DNA of 30,576 nucleotides from Xanthomonas translucens pv. translucens DSM 18974 (GTDB lineage Bacteria > Pseudomonadota > Gammaproteobacteria > Xanthomonadales > Xanthomonadaceae). Positions 7,248 to 15,763 of this stretch are shown here, in pieces. The notes beneath the pieces were generated by a model that worked only from the letters and a program-made list of their open reading frames with translations, had not been told where the DNA came from and made no database searches. Location of the stretch: assembly GCF_000331775.1 (NCBI RefSeq), contig NZ_CAPJ01000301.1, positions 1-30,576 on the forward strand. Reading direction: 5' to 3'. Every line of letters begins with the position of its first letter. Within the stretch, counting starts at the first letter, position 1. A program made the position numbers and the translations under genes.

Positions 7248-9185
7248 TCAGTGCGCGGCGGCGCCCTTGTCGGCCTTGGCCAGCATGTCTTCCACCGACA
7301 CCGTGGTGATCGGGTGGTAGCCGGGCTTGGCCTGGGCGAAGACCTGCTTGGCGAAGGCCAGGCCGTCCGCGGTCTTCACCAACTCGGCGTAGATCGGCAG
7401 GATCAGCTTGCGCCGGCCGACGCGGGCGATGAACTCGCCGGCGGCCGGGCGTGCTTCGGCGTAGCCGCTGCGGATCGCCAGCGGATACCAGCGCATGGCG
7501 ATTTCGCCGTTCGCGGTGCCGGTGAAATGATAGGCGGCGTCGAGTTGCTTGAGCTGCTCGGGTTTGAGCGTGGCGCCCAGGCCGCTGAGGAAACGCGTCC
7601 ACTCCTGCGTGCTCCAGGCGTCGGTGATCTGCTTGCCCGGCAGGGTGCCGCTGCCGACCCAGGCGATGCGCGCGGTATCGACCATCGCGAAGTTGCGCGA
7701 ACGCGCCTTCTGCGCGAACGCCGGGATGCCCGGCTCGTCCAGCCAGGCGTGCAGTTCGGCCTCGCTCACCGCATCGGGCTTGCTGGCCAGCAGGTTCTTC
7801 TTCAGGTAGTCGACGAACTGGTCGGTGTTGGCGCTCTGGAATGCGTGGTCGTCGAACCAGCCGCGCAGGAACGCATCGAAGGTGGCGCGGCCGAAGCGCT
7901 GCTCCAGGAACTGCAGGAACCAGGCGCCCTTGACGTAGGCGACCTGGCTCAGCGCGTCGTCCGGATCGCGCTCGGTCAGCGCCGGCAACGCCAGCGCCTG
8001 GTCGGCCGGGCGCATGTCCTTGACCTCGGCGAGCAGGTCGGTCTGGTCGATCTCGCGCTCCATCTCCGCCGCTTCGGCGCCGTACAGCGCTTCGGTGATG
8101 CGCGCCTGCACGTAAGTGGTGAAGCCTTCGTTGAGCCAGATGTCCTTCCAGCTGGCGTTGGTCACCAGGTTGCCGGACCAGCTATGCGCCAGCTCGTGCG
8201 CGATCAGCGACACGAGCGACTTGTCGCCGACGATCACGGTGGGGGTGGCGAAGGTCAGGCGCGGGTTCTCCATGCCGCCGAACGGGAACGACGGCGGCAG
8301 CACCAGCATGTCGTAGCGGCCCCAGCGGTACGGACCGTACAGCGTTTCGGCGGCGACGATCATCTTCTCGGTGTCCTCGAACTCCTTGGCCGCCTTGTCG
8401 GCCATGGACGGTTCGGCCCAGATGCCCGAGCGTGCGGAGATCGGCTTGAACACCAGGTCGCCGGCGGCGATGGCCAGCAGGTAGGATGGGATCGGCTGCG
8501 GCATCTTGAACGTGTAGTCGCCGTCGCGCGCCGCCTTCGGGTCGTTGTCGGCGCTCATCAGCACCATCACGTCCGGACGCGACACGACGTGCGCGCTGTA
8601 GGTGAAGCGCACGCTCGGCGTGTCCTGCAGCGGCACCCAGCTGCGCGCATGGATCGCCTGCGACTGGCTGAACATGAAGGGCAGTTGCTTGCCCTCGGTC
8701 ATCGACGGCTGCAGCCACTGCAGGCCCGAGGCGGTCGCGGCGGTGTGGTAGGCGATGGTGACCTTCTGCGGCTGGTTCGGCGCTTCGATGGTCAGCTTGC
8801 TGCCGTAGATCTTGTCGGCCGGCGCCAGCGCGTACTGCAGCGGCCTCAGGTTGCCCTTGCCGTCGTCGCCCTGCACGGTTTCAATGCTCAGCTCGCGCGT
8901 GTCCAGCAGCAGCTGCTTGGCGCTCTTGTCCTTCCAGTCCAGCGTGTAGGTGGCGGTGCCGCCGATCTGCTTGCGGTCGAAGTCCAGCTTCATGTCCAGC
9001 GCCAGGTCCTTGATCACGACCTTGCCCGGTTCGGCGTAGGAGCTTTCGTCGTGGCTGCGATCGGTGGGTTTCACGGCTGCGTCTGGCTTTGCAGGGATGG
9101 AGGACGCGGCTGGCGGAGCAGGCGTATTGGAACAGGCGGCCGCGGCGAAGGCCACGGCCAGGGACAGCAGGAACGCAGATCGCAT
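7248..9185 (-). CDS. M1-family zinc aminopeptidase, lipoprotein
   Basis: A 645-aa zinc peptidase of the M1 family, nearest in layout to leukotriene A4 hydrolase-like bacterial enzymes. It removes N-terminal residues from peptides. The N-terminus has a lipoprotein signal (AFAAAAC, Cys18). The beta-rich N-domain spans about residues 45-230; the GGMEN exopeptidase motif and the zinc motif HELAH (H330, E331, H334) with E353 (WLNEGF) follow; a helical C-terminal domain completes it. I chose the ATG at 9185 because GGTGG lies just upstream; an in-frame GTG at 9194 would add three residues. It is followed by the alpha/beta hydrolase unit after about 130 bases and so is probably transcribed separately. 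Confidence 0.93.
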   Translation of the reverse strand: MRSAFLLSLAVAFAAAACSNTPAPPAASSIPAKPDAAVKPTDRSHDESSYAEPGKVVIKDLALDMKLDFDRKQIGGTATYTLDWKDKSAKQLLLDTRELSIETVQGDDGKGNLRPLQYALAPADKIYGSKLTIEAPNQPQKVTIAYHTAATASGLQWLQPSMTEGKQLPFMFSQSQAIHARSWVPLQDTPSVRFTYSAHVVSRPDVMVLMSADNDPKAARDGDYTFKMPQPIPSYLLAIAAGDLVFKPISARSGIWAEPSMADKAAKEFEDTEKMIVAAETLYGPYRWGRYDMLVLPPSFPFGGMENPRLTFATPTVIVGDKSLVSLIAHELAHSWSGNLVTNASWKDIWLNEGFTTYVQARITEALYGAEAAEMEREIDQTDLLAEVKDMRPADQALALPALTERDPDDALSQVAYVKGAWFLQFLEQRFGRATFDAFLRGWFDDHAFQSANTDQFVDYLKKNLLASKPDAVSEAELHAWLDEPGIPAFAQKARSRNFAMVDTARIAWVGSGTLPGKQITDAWSTQEWTRFLSGLGATLKPEQLKQLDAAYHFTGTANGEIAMRWYPLAIRSGYAEARPAAGEFIARVGRRKLILPIYAELVKTADGLAFAKQVFAQAKPGYHPITTVSVEDMLAKADKGAAAH

Positions 9186-9228
9186 GAACGCCACCGCATG
9201 TAGAAAGCGTGGATTCTATCGCAGCCGT

Positions 9229-9254
9229 GCCGGGCGCCGCATGCGGCGCCCGGC
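9229..9254. terminator. Perfect 26-base palindrome after the isopentenyltransferase gene
   Basis: The bases 9229-9240 (GCCGGGCGCCGC) are exactly mirrored by 9243-9254, with no loop beyond the central AT. It lies 12 bases beyond the isopentenyltransferase stop and 44 bases upstream of the M1 peptidase start. There is no U-tract, so a Rho-independent terminator is likely but not certain; an operator for the M1 gene is the alternative. Confidence 0.5.
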
Positions 9255-9265
9255 AGCGACGGATG

Positions 9266-9988
9266 CTATGCCGGCAATTCCTGCACGATCGGTTGCCAGG
9301 TCGCCGGAAGCTTGCCCATATCGCGTTCCTGCCATTGCGCGTGGCCAAGATATTCCTCGGCGATTCCCTGCACCAGCCGCTGCCTGAGCTGCGCATCCAT
9401 GTGCGGCAGCCGGGGCACAGGCACGCCCCACTGCTGCGCGAACCGGATCGCATACCGATATCCGTCCACGTCCTGCAGAACCGGGCGAAGCGCAGGATCC
9501 GCCCACGACGTGACCAGTTCCTGCAACAGCGAGGGACGTCCCTCGTCCGCGCGTAGCATCTGCTCGACACGACACCTGGCCCTGTCCAGGAACGCTGCAG
9601 GATCCCCCAGGCGGAACCTGCGCGAACTCCAGTGGAATACGTTTGCCCAATGCGGGTCGGCCATCATCTCCCTGAGCAGGGAAATCGATCCTCCCTCGAG
9701 GATGACCGCGCCGCTGCCTCCATTCCGGGCGACGGCATGCTTGAGCAAGGCGTTGGCCTCCGATGCGGTCATCATGCCGTCGGCCAGCCGGCGCGAGGCG
9801 AGATAGATCCGGCGCGTAGCGCGCAGCTCCACCGGCAGCGGCCGCCCACTGCCGGTGGCCAACTCGGGGTAGCACTGGATCCGGTCCAGGGCAACGACCG
9901 GCAGTCCGCTGCGTTCGGCCAATGCCACGGCAGCGGCGGTCTTGCCGCTGCATGTCGGGCCCCAGATCAAATGCACGCAAACGTCCAT
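9266..9988 (-). CDS. ipt: Adenylate isopentenyltransferase (cytokinin synthase, Tzs/Ipt type)
   Basis: This 240-aa protein joins a dimethylallyl or hydroxymethylbutenyl group to the N6 of AMP, the first step of cytokinin synthesis in plant-associated bacteria. It matches Agrobacterium Tzs/Ipt along its length: P-loop GPTCSGKT (residues 10-17), LDRIQCYPELATGSGRP with D35, VILEGGSISLL, LRPVLQDVDGYRYA with D175, and GIAEEYLGHAQ with H216. D175 and H216 line up with the Tzs residues linked to use of the hydroxylated donor (HMBPP), each offset by two. The length is close to Tzs (243 aa). It is not MiaA, which is longer and has a different body. The ATG overlaps the upstream stop as TAATG, so it is translationally coupled. 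GC is lower than in neighbours, which suggests transfer. Confidence 0.92.
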   Translation of the reverse strand: MDVCVHLIWGPTCSGKTAAAVALAERSGLPVVALDRIQCYPELATGSGRPLPVELRATRRIYLASRRLADGMMTASEANALLKHAVARNGGSGAVILEGGSISLLREMMADPHWANVFHWSSRRFRLGDPAAFLDRARCRVEQMLRADEGRPSLLQELVTSWADPALRPVLQDVDGYRYAIRFAQQWGVPVPRLPHMDAQLRQRLVQGIAEEYLGHAQWQERDMGKLPATWQPIVQELPA

Positions 9989-10521
9989 TACGCCTCTGCC
10001 TCTTGCTGGCGTTTTAGCGTGACGGACGGGGACGTAGGCCGCGCACGCGTCTGCATGAAATTGGCGATCGTCCTGGCGGCATGCCGACCAATCCCTTCCT
10101 TCCAATTTTCGGACAGAATCAGACCGCTGCTCAATGACTGCGCAACGTCCATGCCAGGAGTCTCCCACTGCAGATGCGCAGAAGCGGCGACTGTTTGCGC
10201 AAAGGTGGGGCCAAGCGTGGAGTCATCCCAGGTATACAGAAGGCAGATGCGTCCCCCCTGCCGCGCCACAGCGTCGAAGCGGTTCGCCGCCTCGCGCGAC
10301 ACCGCGCCCGGCACCAACGGGATCGACGAATGGATGCAGACGATGTCGGTGGCGCGAAACCACTGGCGATTTCCCGCATCGCAGCCATGAATGAGAAAAA
10401 ACCGCGAGCCCCCGGGCAACCGGAATTCGCGCTGGCAAGAATGGTGAGCCTCGAACACATGCGGCACCAACTGCGACAGCGCGGGCATGCACTCGAACTC
10501 TTCGAAACACAGGATATCCAT
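9988..10521 (-). CDS. Unrecognised protein coupled to the isopentenyltransferase
   Basis: An open frame of 177 aa from ATG 10521 (166 aa from ATG 10488) whose TAA overlaps the isopentenyltransferase start by one base. I do not recognise the family. It is mixed alpha/beta in look: hydrophobic strands (RFFLIHGCDAG, TDIVCIHSSIPLVPG, GGRICLLYTWDD) alternate with helices, and the C-terminal 20 residues are charged. No signal peptide or membrane span is evident. The frame remains open further upstream to 10812, but the N-terminal part there reads like non-coding DNA. I recall that the cytokinin gene etz of gall-forming Pantoea is preceded by a similar-sized open frame called pre-etz; whether this is a homologue needs alignment. 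Composition matches the ipt gene, so the two likely arrived together. Confidence 0.7.
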   Translation of the reverse strand: MDILCFEEFECMPALSQLVPHVFEAHHSCQREFRLPGGSRFFLIHGCDAGNRQWFRATDIVCIHSSIPLVPGAVSREAANRFDAVARQGGRICLLYTWDDSTLGPTFAQTVAASAHLQWETPGMDVAQSLSSGLILSENWKEGIGRHAARTIANFMQTRARPTSPSVTLKRQQEAEA

Positions 10522-10877
10522 CAGCACCAGCCATTCGAAGGCATCGCCAATGCAGGTGCAGGTGAGGGGGGCGATGTCATGCGTCACTATCACCGTGATC
10601 GGGAAGAGCAACCAGCCTGCGCCGCGCGATGTAACAAGCAGGCCAAAGCGATGTGACGAATTTCTGCAGTTCTGAACCCGGTCATGCCGATCGCGCTGCA
10701 GCTGCGCAAGCACCGCCGAAACTGCGGACTTCAGGCAACGGGATTGCGCACACCGCACATGATTGCCATCACATCTCTGGCCCGTGGCGGTGGCAGTCGC
10801 CGCAGCGCGCAACCGCGCCTCGCGCAGACAGCGGATCGCCAGGGACTACCACCGGCACCGAAGCGCCGACGCGGCAT
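10522..10877. other. Gene-free spacer upstream of the cytokinin unit
   Basis: About 350 bases between the end of ubiE and the start of the unit. No gene and no clear terminator were seen. The promoter for the two-gene unit should lie here. GC is low for the window (33 of 60 bases in 10621-10680). I looked for plant-inducible (PIP) boxes and found none. Confidence 0.5.
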
Positions 10878-11639
10878 CTAGACCTTGTAGCCCGAGTGGA
10901 TCGCGACGATGCCGCCGGTCAGGTTCTTGTAGTGGCTGCGGGCGAAGCCGGCCTCGGCCATCATGCCCTTCAGCGCGTCCTGCGGCGGGTGCTTGCGGAT
11001 GCTCTCGGCCAGGTACTGGTAGCTGTCGGCGTCCTTGGCGAACAGCTTGCCCAGCCGCGGCAGGATCTTGAACGAATGGAAGTCGTAGATCGGCTTGAAC
11101 CAGTCGGCGGTGACCGCGGAGAACTCCAGCACACGCGCCTGCCCGCCTACCTTCAGCACCCGGTACATCTCGCGCAGTGCCGCGTCCTTGTCGGTGACGT
11201 TGCGCAGGCCGAAGGCGATGGTGACCAGGTCGAAGCTCTGGTCCGGGAACGGCAGGGCCTCGGCGTTGCACTGCACGTAGTCCAGGCCCGCGACCAGGCC
11301 GCGGTTGGTCAGCCGGTCGCGGCCCACCGACAGCATGCCGGCGTTGATGTCGCCCAGTACCACCGCGCCGTCGTCGCCGACCCGCTCCTTGAGCAGCGCG
11401 GCGATGTCGCCGGTGCCGCCGGCCAGGTCGAGCACGCGGTCGCCCGGCTTGACCTGCGCGGTCGCCACGAAATAACGCTTCCAGGCCCGGTGGATGCCCA
11501 GGCTCATCAGGTCGTTCATCAGATCGTAGTTGCCGGCGACCGAGGTGAACACTTCGCCGACCAGCTTCTGCTTGTCCTTGGCGGCGACATCGCGGAAGCC
11601 GAAATGGGTGGTACCGGAGGTGTAGGGGGATTCGCTCAT
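10878..11639 (-). CDS. ubiE: Ubiquinone/menaquinone C-methyltransferase UbiE
   Basis: A 253-aa SAM-dependent methyltransferase that adds the C-methyl group in ubiquinone synthesis, in the cytoplasm. It has the family start ([28 protein letters not shown]), the SAM motif [10 protein letters not shown] (residues 69-78), [13 protein letters not shown], and the UbiE signature [18 protein letters not shown]. Length is as expected for the family. Its first gene position, with the promoter on the 11640-11761 side, places it head-to-head with the cytosine deaminase. Confidence 0.97.
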   Translation of the reverse strand: MSESPYTSGTTHFGFRDVAAKDKQKLVGEVFTSVAGNYDLMNDLMSLGIHRAWKRYFVATAQVKPGDRVLDLAGGTGDIAALLKERVGDDGAVVLGDINAGMLSVGRDRLTNRGLVAGLDYVQCNAEALPFPDQSFDLVTIAFGLRNVTDKDAALREMYRVLKVGGQARVLEFSAVTADWFKPIYDFHSFKILPRLGKLFAKDADSYQYLAESIRKHPPQDALKGMMAEAGFARSHYKNLTGGIVAIHSGYKV

Positions 11640-11761
11640 GCGGGGGATTATCGCACTGCCAGCCGATGCGTGGCGGTGAAGCGGCGGCGCCGCCGCGCCG
11701 GGGTGACAGCCGCCCGCTGCCTGGGCCAGACTCCAGGGCCACGCCCGCCATTGGCCCCACG

Positions 11762-12217
11762 ATGCTGACCACGCCCGATTATCGCGCCCTGCTCGACACC
11801 GCCATCGCCGAGGCCCGCCAGGGCCTGGCCGAGGGCGGCATCCCGATCGGCGCGGCGCTTTACCACAATGACGGCCGCCTGCTCGGCTGCGGCCACAACC
11901 GCCGCGTGCAGGAAGGCGACCCGTCGGTGCACGGCGAGACCGATGCGTTCCGCAAGGCCGGCCGCCAGCGCCGCTACCAGGACACCATCATGGTCACCAC
12001 GCTGGCGCCGTGCTGGTACTGCAGCGGCCTGGTGCGGCAGTTCAACATCAGCACCGTGGTGGTCGGCGAATCGGTGACCTTCCAGGGCGGCATCGACTGG
12101 CTGCGCGAGCATGGCGTCAATGTGATCGACCTGCATAGCCAGGCGTGCATCGACCTGCTCGGCGGCTACATCGCCGCCAATCCGGACGTGTGGAACGAGG
12201 ACATCGGCGAGGACTGA
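11762..12217 (+). CDS. Cytosine deaminase, yeast (Fcy1) type
   Basis: A 151-aa zinc deaminase that converts cytosine to uracil in pyrimidine salvage. The zinc and catalytic motifs are H57-x-E59 (HGETDA) and C84-x-x-C87 (APCWYCSG). The C-terminal half matches the yeast enzyme Fcy1 ([20 protein letters not shown] and the ending WNEDIGED) rather than the large bacterial CodA. The frame extends upstream of 11762, but that part is unnatural and the ATG at 11762 agrees with the family N-terminus. It is divergent from ubiE and convergent with the receptor gene, with only 13 bases between the stops. The specificity could also cover guanine or other bases, but the family match favours cytosine. Confidence 0.88.
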   Translation: MLTTPDYRALLDTAIAEARQGLAEGGIPIGAALYHNDGRLLGCGHNRRVQEGDPSVHGETDAFRKAGRQRRYQDTIMVTTLAPCWYCSGLVRQFNISTVVVGESVTFQGGIDWLREHGVNVIDLHSQACIDLLGGYIAANPDVWNEDIGED

Positions 12218-12230
12218 GTGCGCGCCGCGC

Positions 12231-14420
12231 TCAGAACCGGTACTGCACGCCGGCGGTGACGCTGCGTGCCGCGCCCACCGCCACCCACGGCGTCGCCGCC
12301 ACCGAGCTGGTGTAGTAGCGGCGGTCGAACACGTTGTCCACGTCCAGCGACACGCGCAGCCGTTCGTCGATGCGCCAGTACGCCAGCAACCTGGCCACGC
12401 CGTAGCCGGGCAGTTGCGCCGGCGCGATGCCGGCGTCGGCCTGCGCCTGGGTATAGGCTTCGGCCAGCCGCTGTCCGCTGTAGGTCATGCCGCCGCCGAA
12501 GCCGAGCAGGCCGCCGCCGGGCAGCGCCGTCTCGCGCACCGCGAGCAGGCTGGCGTTGAACTTGGGCACGTTGATCAGGCTGCCGCCGAGCTGCAGCGTG
12601 TTGTCGCGCAGCACCTGCACCCGGTTCCACGAGGCGCTGGCGTTGAGCCGCCAGTGCTCACTCAGTTGGCCGGACAGATCGGCCTCGGCGCCGCGGCTGC
12701 GCACGCGGCCGGCGGCGATCTGGTTGCCGGGGTTGTTCGGATCGCCGGTGAGCACGTTGTCCTTGACGATCTCGTACAGCGCCACGGTGCCGCCGAGGCG
12801 GCCATCGCGCGCCTGCCACTTGCCGCCCAGTTCCAGCGCGCGGCCGCTTTCCGGCGCCGGCGCGTGTGCGGTGCCGGTGCCGTTCCACACGTCGGAACCG
12901 GTGTTGGGGCGGAACGTGCGCCCGGCGTTGAAGTACCACGACCACTGCTCGCCCGGCGCGTAGCTCAGGCCGATGCGCGGCGTGGTCTTGGTCGGCGCCT
13001 GCGCGTAATGGCCGCCGCTGCGGCGGTCGTCCAGCGCCTGCCGGTAGCGGTCGTGGCGCAGGCCCAGCAGCAGCGTCCACTGCGGCGTCAACGCGATCGC
13101 GTCCTGCAGGTACAGCGCCGCGTTGCGCTGGCGCTCGCGGGTATCGACGAACGGCAGCGGCGTCGGCAGCGGCTGCCCGTAGACCGGTGCGAACACGTCC
13201 AGCGCGTATGGCGCGGCGGCGCTGGGGCGGATCCGCCGCATGCGCTGGGTCAACACGAAGTCGTAAGCCTCGGCGCCGAGCAGCACCCCGTGGCGCCAGG
13301 CGCCGGTGTCCACCTGGCCACGCAGTTCGGCCTGCAGCGCGGTGTCGTGCGAGGCGAAGTCGCGCCAGCGCCGCTGCCGCCACAGGCTGCGGCCGTCGTT
13401 GCGCAGCACGCTGGGCTCGGTGGAATAGCCGCTCAGGCTGCCGTCGCGGCGCGAGGCGGCGAGCAGCGCGCTCCAGTCGTCGGCGATGTCGTGCTGCAGC
13501 AGCAGCTGGTGATTGCGGTTGTCGACCAGCACGTCGCCGTCGCCCGGCTCGCCGAGGAAGCGCGAACGCGGGATCGCGCCCAGGTCGCCGCGCACCGCGA
13601 CGATGCCGCGGTCCAGCGGCACCTGCTGGCGCAGCCATTCGCCGTCGTAGCGCAAGGTGGTCGCCTCGCCCAGGCGCCAGGTCAGCGCCGGCGCCACGAA
13701 GCGGCGCCGGCTGTGCACGAAGTCGCGGAAGCTGTGCTTGTCCTCGAGCGCGACGTTGAGCCGGTAGGCGAGCGACTCGCCGAGCAGCGGGCCGGTGCTG
13801 TCGGCGGCGACGCGGTAGGCATCGTGGCTGCCGGCCGACGCTTCCAGCGCGGCGGCCGGCCGCCACTGCGGACGCTTGGTGACGATGTTGAGCGTGCCGC
13901 CCGGCTCGCTGCTGCCGTACAGCGCCGCCGCCGGCCCCTTCAGGAATTCGATCGCCTCGATGTTGGCGGTATCGCGCGGGGCGTTGTAGCCGCGGTTGGC
14001 GGCCAGGCCGTTGAGCAGGGTCGCGCTGCCGGTGTTCTCGTTGCCGGGCAGGCCGCGCACCGCGAAGTTGTCCCACAGCCCGCCGAAGCCGTTCTGCCGC
14101 GAAATGCCGCCGACGTAGTCCAGGGTGGCGTCGAGCCGGGTCGCACCGAGATCGTCGATCGCCTGCCGCGGCAGCACCCGCACCGATTGCGGCAACTGGC
14201 GCAGGTTCAGGCCGGTCTTGCTGCCCTCGATGGCGTCGGCCTGGTAGGTTCCCGAATCGCGGCGACCGACCACCTGCACCGCATCCAGCTCGGCCGGCGC
14301 CGGATCGGCGGCGGGATCGGTGCCGCGCAAGACCGGATCGGCGTCCGCCGGACCCGCACACAGGCCGGCCAGCAAGGCCATGCAGGACAGGGACAAGGGA
14401 TGCGGCAAGGGTAACGGCAT
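12231..14420 (-). CDS. TonB-dependent siderophore-type outer membrane receptor
   Basis: A 729-aa outer membrane receptor that takes up a metal complex, probably a siderophore, with energy from TonB. It has a signal peptide (cleavage near residue 27), a TonB box region (ELDAVQVVG), a plug domain (LRQLPQSVRVLPRQAIDDLG; GNFAVRG-like and GPAAALYGSSEPGGTLNIVTKRP), then a 22-strand barrel ending in the aromatic QYRF. This is the pattern of the siderophore-receptor family. Its promoter region is shared with the divergent membrane protein and carries a Zur-box-like sequence. The ligand is not predicted; zinc uptake is possible given that box. The 5' end is fixed by the ATG at 14420. Confidence 0.93.
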   Translation of the reverse strand: MPLPLPHPLSLSCMALLAGLCAGPADADPVLRGTDPAADPAPAELDAVQVVGRRDSGTYQADAIEGSKTGLNLRQLPQSVRVLPRQAIDDLGATRLDATLDYVGGISRQNGFGGLWDNFAVRGLPGNENTGSATLLNGLAANRGYNAPRDTANIEAIEFLKGPAAALYGSSEPGGTLNIVTKRPQWRPAAALEASAGSHDAYRVAADSTGPLLGESLAYRLNVALEDKHSFRDFVHSRRRFVAPALTWRLGEATTLRYDGEWLRQQVPLDRGIVAVRGDLGAIPRSRFLGEPGDGDVLVDNRNHQLLLQHDIADDWSALLAASRRDGSLSGYSTEPSVLRNDGRSLWRQRRWRDFASHDTALQAELRGQVDTGAWRHGVLLGAEAYDFVLTQRMRRIRPSAAAPYALDVFAPVYGQPLPTPLPFVDTRERQRNAALYLQDAIALTPQWTLLLGLRHDRYRQALDDRRSGGHYAQAPTKTTPRIGLSYAPGEQWSWYFNAGRTFRPNTGSDVWNGTGTAHAPAPESGRALELGGKWQARDGRLGGTVALYEIVKDNVLTGDPNNPGNQIAAGRVRSRGAEADLSGQLSEHWRLNASASWNRVQVLRDNTLQLGGSLINVPKFNASLLAVRETALPGGGLLGFGGGMTYSGQRLAEAYTQAQADAGIAPAQLPGYGVARLLAYWRIDERLRVSLDVDNVFDRRYYTSSVAATPWVAVGAARSVTAGVQYRF

Positions 14421-14443
14421 GGACAGGGCGCCTCAAAAAAGAG

Positions 14444-14458
14444 TGTTATATTATTTCA
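14444..14458. promoter_or_regulatory. Zur-box-like site in divergent promoter
   Basis: The bases TGTTATATTATTTCA match the half-symmetric consensus TGTTATANTATAACA at 12 of 14 defined places (my reading from memory of the proteobacterial Zur box). It lies 24 bases upstream of the receptor ATG and 22 upstream of the DUF1624 ATG in an AT-rich island. A Fur site was considered but fits less well. Confidence 0.4.
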
Positions 14459-14480
14459 ATATTGGAACGAACGCATCAGT

Positions 14481-15659
14481 ATGCCTCCCGTTTCTGTCGC
14501 CACCTCCGCAACTGCTGCTCCCGCGTCCTCGCGCCTGGCCTCGATCGATCTGCTGCGCGGCACGGTGATGGCGCTGATGCTGCTCGACCACGTGCGCGAG
14601 ACGTTCTATGCGCATCATCCGATCCGCGATCCGCTGGACGTGGAAACCACCGCACCGGCGCTGTTCGTGGCGCGCGCCCTGGCGCACCTGTGCGCGCCGA
14701 TCTTCGTGTTCCTGACCGGCCTGTCGGCGTGGCTGTACGCGGCGCGGCAGCCGCATGGCCGCACAGCGGCGGCGGCGTTCCTGCTCAAGCGCGGGCTGTT
14801 CCTGATCGTGCTGGAACTGACCCTGGTCAACTTCGCCTGGACCTTCGCCTTCCCGCCGCAGCTGCTGTACCTGCAGGTGATCTGGGCGATCGGGCTGAGC
14901 ATGCTGGCGCTGGCGGCGCTGCTGTGGCTGCCGCGGCCGTTGCTGGCGCTGCTCGGGGTGGCACTGGTGGCCGGGCACAACCTGCTCGATGGCGTGCATG
15001 TGCACGGCGACGGTCCGTTGGCCACGGCCTGGGCCGTGCTGCACGATCGCAGCTGGCTGCAGCTGGGCGAGCTGCGCGTGCGCACCTCGTATCCGTTGCT
15101 GCCGTGGATCGGGGTGATCGCGCTGGGTTACGCGGCCGGCCCCTGGTACGGCGCCGGCACCGCGCCGGCGCAACGCCAGCAGCGCTTGCTGGCCTGCGGC
15201 CTCGGCGCGCTGGCGCTGTTCCATTTGCTGCGCTGGCACAACGGCTATGGCGATGCGCCCTGGCGCGACCAGGCCGACGTGGCGCACACCGCGATGAGCT
15301 TCTTCAATCTGACCAAGTACCCGCCGTCGCTGCTGTTCCTGCTGCCGAACCTGGGCGTGGGCCTGCTGTTGCTGCGCCTGTACGAACAGCCCCGGCTGGC
15401 GCGGGCGCTGGCGCCGCTGGCGGCGATCGGCGCGGCGCCGATGTTCTTCTACCTGCTGCATCTGTACGCGCTGAAGCTGCTGTACCTGGCGGCGCTGGCG
15501 TACTGGGGCGCGAACCACGGCGCCTTGTTCGGCGTGGACAGCGTGGCCGCGCTGTGGGCGATCGCCGCGGTGTTGGGCGTGGCGCTGTACTGGCCGGTGG
15601 CGGCGTTCGCGCGGCTGAAGGCAGGCCGCCGCGACCTGGCCTGGCTGCGCTATCTGTAG
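14481..15659 (+). CDS. DUF1624-type inner membrane protein (acyltransferase-like)
   Basis: A 392-aa polytopic membrane protein with about ten hydrophobic spans. The start SIDLLRGTVMALMLLDHVRE with the following FVFLTGLSAWLY fits the DUF1624 family, related to heparan-alpha-glucosaminide N-acetyltransferase; such proteins probably acetylate glycans across the inner membrane, using acetyl-CoA from the cytoplasm. The first His-Asp pair (LLDHVRE, about residue 35) is the conserved centre of this type. It is divergent from the TonB receptor, with only 60 bases between the two starts, so the two may be co-regulated. The exact substrate is unknown. Confidence 0.8.
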   Translation: MPPVSVATSATAAPASSRLASIDLLRGTVMALMLLDHVRETFYAHHPIRDPLDVETTAPALFVARALAHLCAPIFVFLTGLSAWLYAARQPHGRTAAAAFLLKRGLFLIVLELTLVNFAWTFAFPPQLLYLQVIWAIGLSMLALAALLWLPRPLLALLGVALVAGHNLLDGVHVHGDGPLATAWAVLHDRSWLQLGELRVRTSYPLLPWIGVIALGYAAGPWYGAGTAPAQRQQRLLACGLGALALFHLLRWHNGYGDAPWRDQADVAHTAMSFFNLTKYPPSLLFLLPNLGVGLLLLRLYEQPRLARALAPLAAIGAAPMFFYLLHLYALKLLYLAALAYWGANHGALFGVDSVAALWAIAAVLGVALYWPVAAFARLKAGRRDLAWLRYL

Positions 15660-15672
15660 CGACGCCTGCGTT

Positions 15673-15695
15673 GGGTCGGGTCGGGTCGGGTCGGT
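15673..15695. repeat. Short GGGTC tandem repeat
   Basis: GGGTC is repeated four times in a row with a final GGTCC, between the DUF1624 stop and the DUF2252 start. It is a simple repeat prone to slippage; no function is evident. Confidence 0.7.
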
Positions 15696-15763
15696 CCAGG
15701 ATTCATCGAAGTGCAATGCCGGCATGCTCGACTGGTCGCCCTGTCCGCGCCTGGAGACCTGCG

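Noticed and set aside
7251..9203. A 650-codon frame on the plus strand over the entire M1 peptidase gene
   Set aside because: It mirrors the peptidase codon by codon and is typical of high-GC DNA; its amino-acid content is Arg/Ala/Val/Gln-biased and shows no family.
9266..9988. MiaA tRNA isopentenyltransferase
   Set aside because: The protein is too short, lacks the tRNA-binding body of MiaA and matches Tzs across its length.
10522..10870. Plant-inducible (PIP) box for HrpX-type control of the cytokinin unit
   Set aside because: I searched both spaced TTCG repeats in this spacer and found none with the 15-base gap.
12414..14414. A 666-codon plus-strand frame over the TonB receptor
   Set aside because: It lies opposite a clear receptor gene and has low-complexity composition without motifs.
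14444..14463. Fur box in the receptor promoter
   Set aside because: The AT-rich site lacks the GATAAT repeat pattern; a Zur-like match was better.
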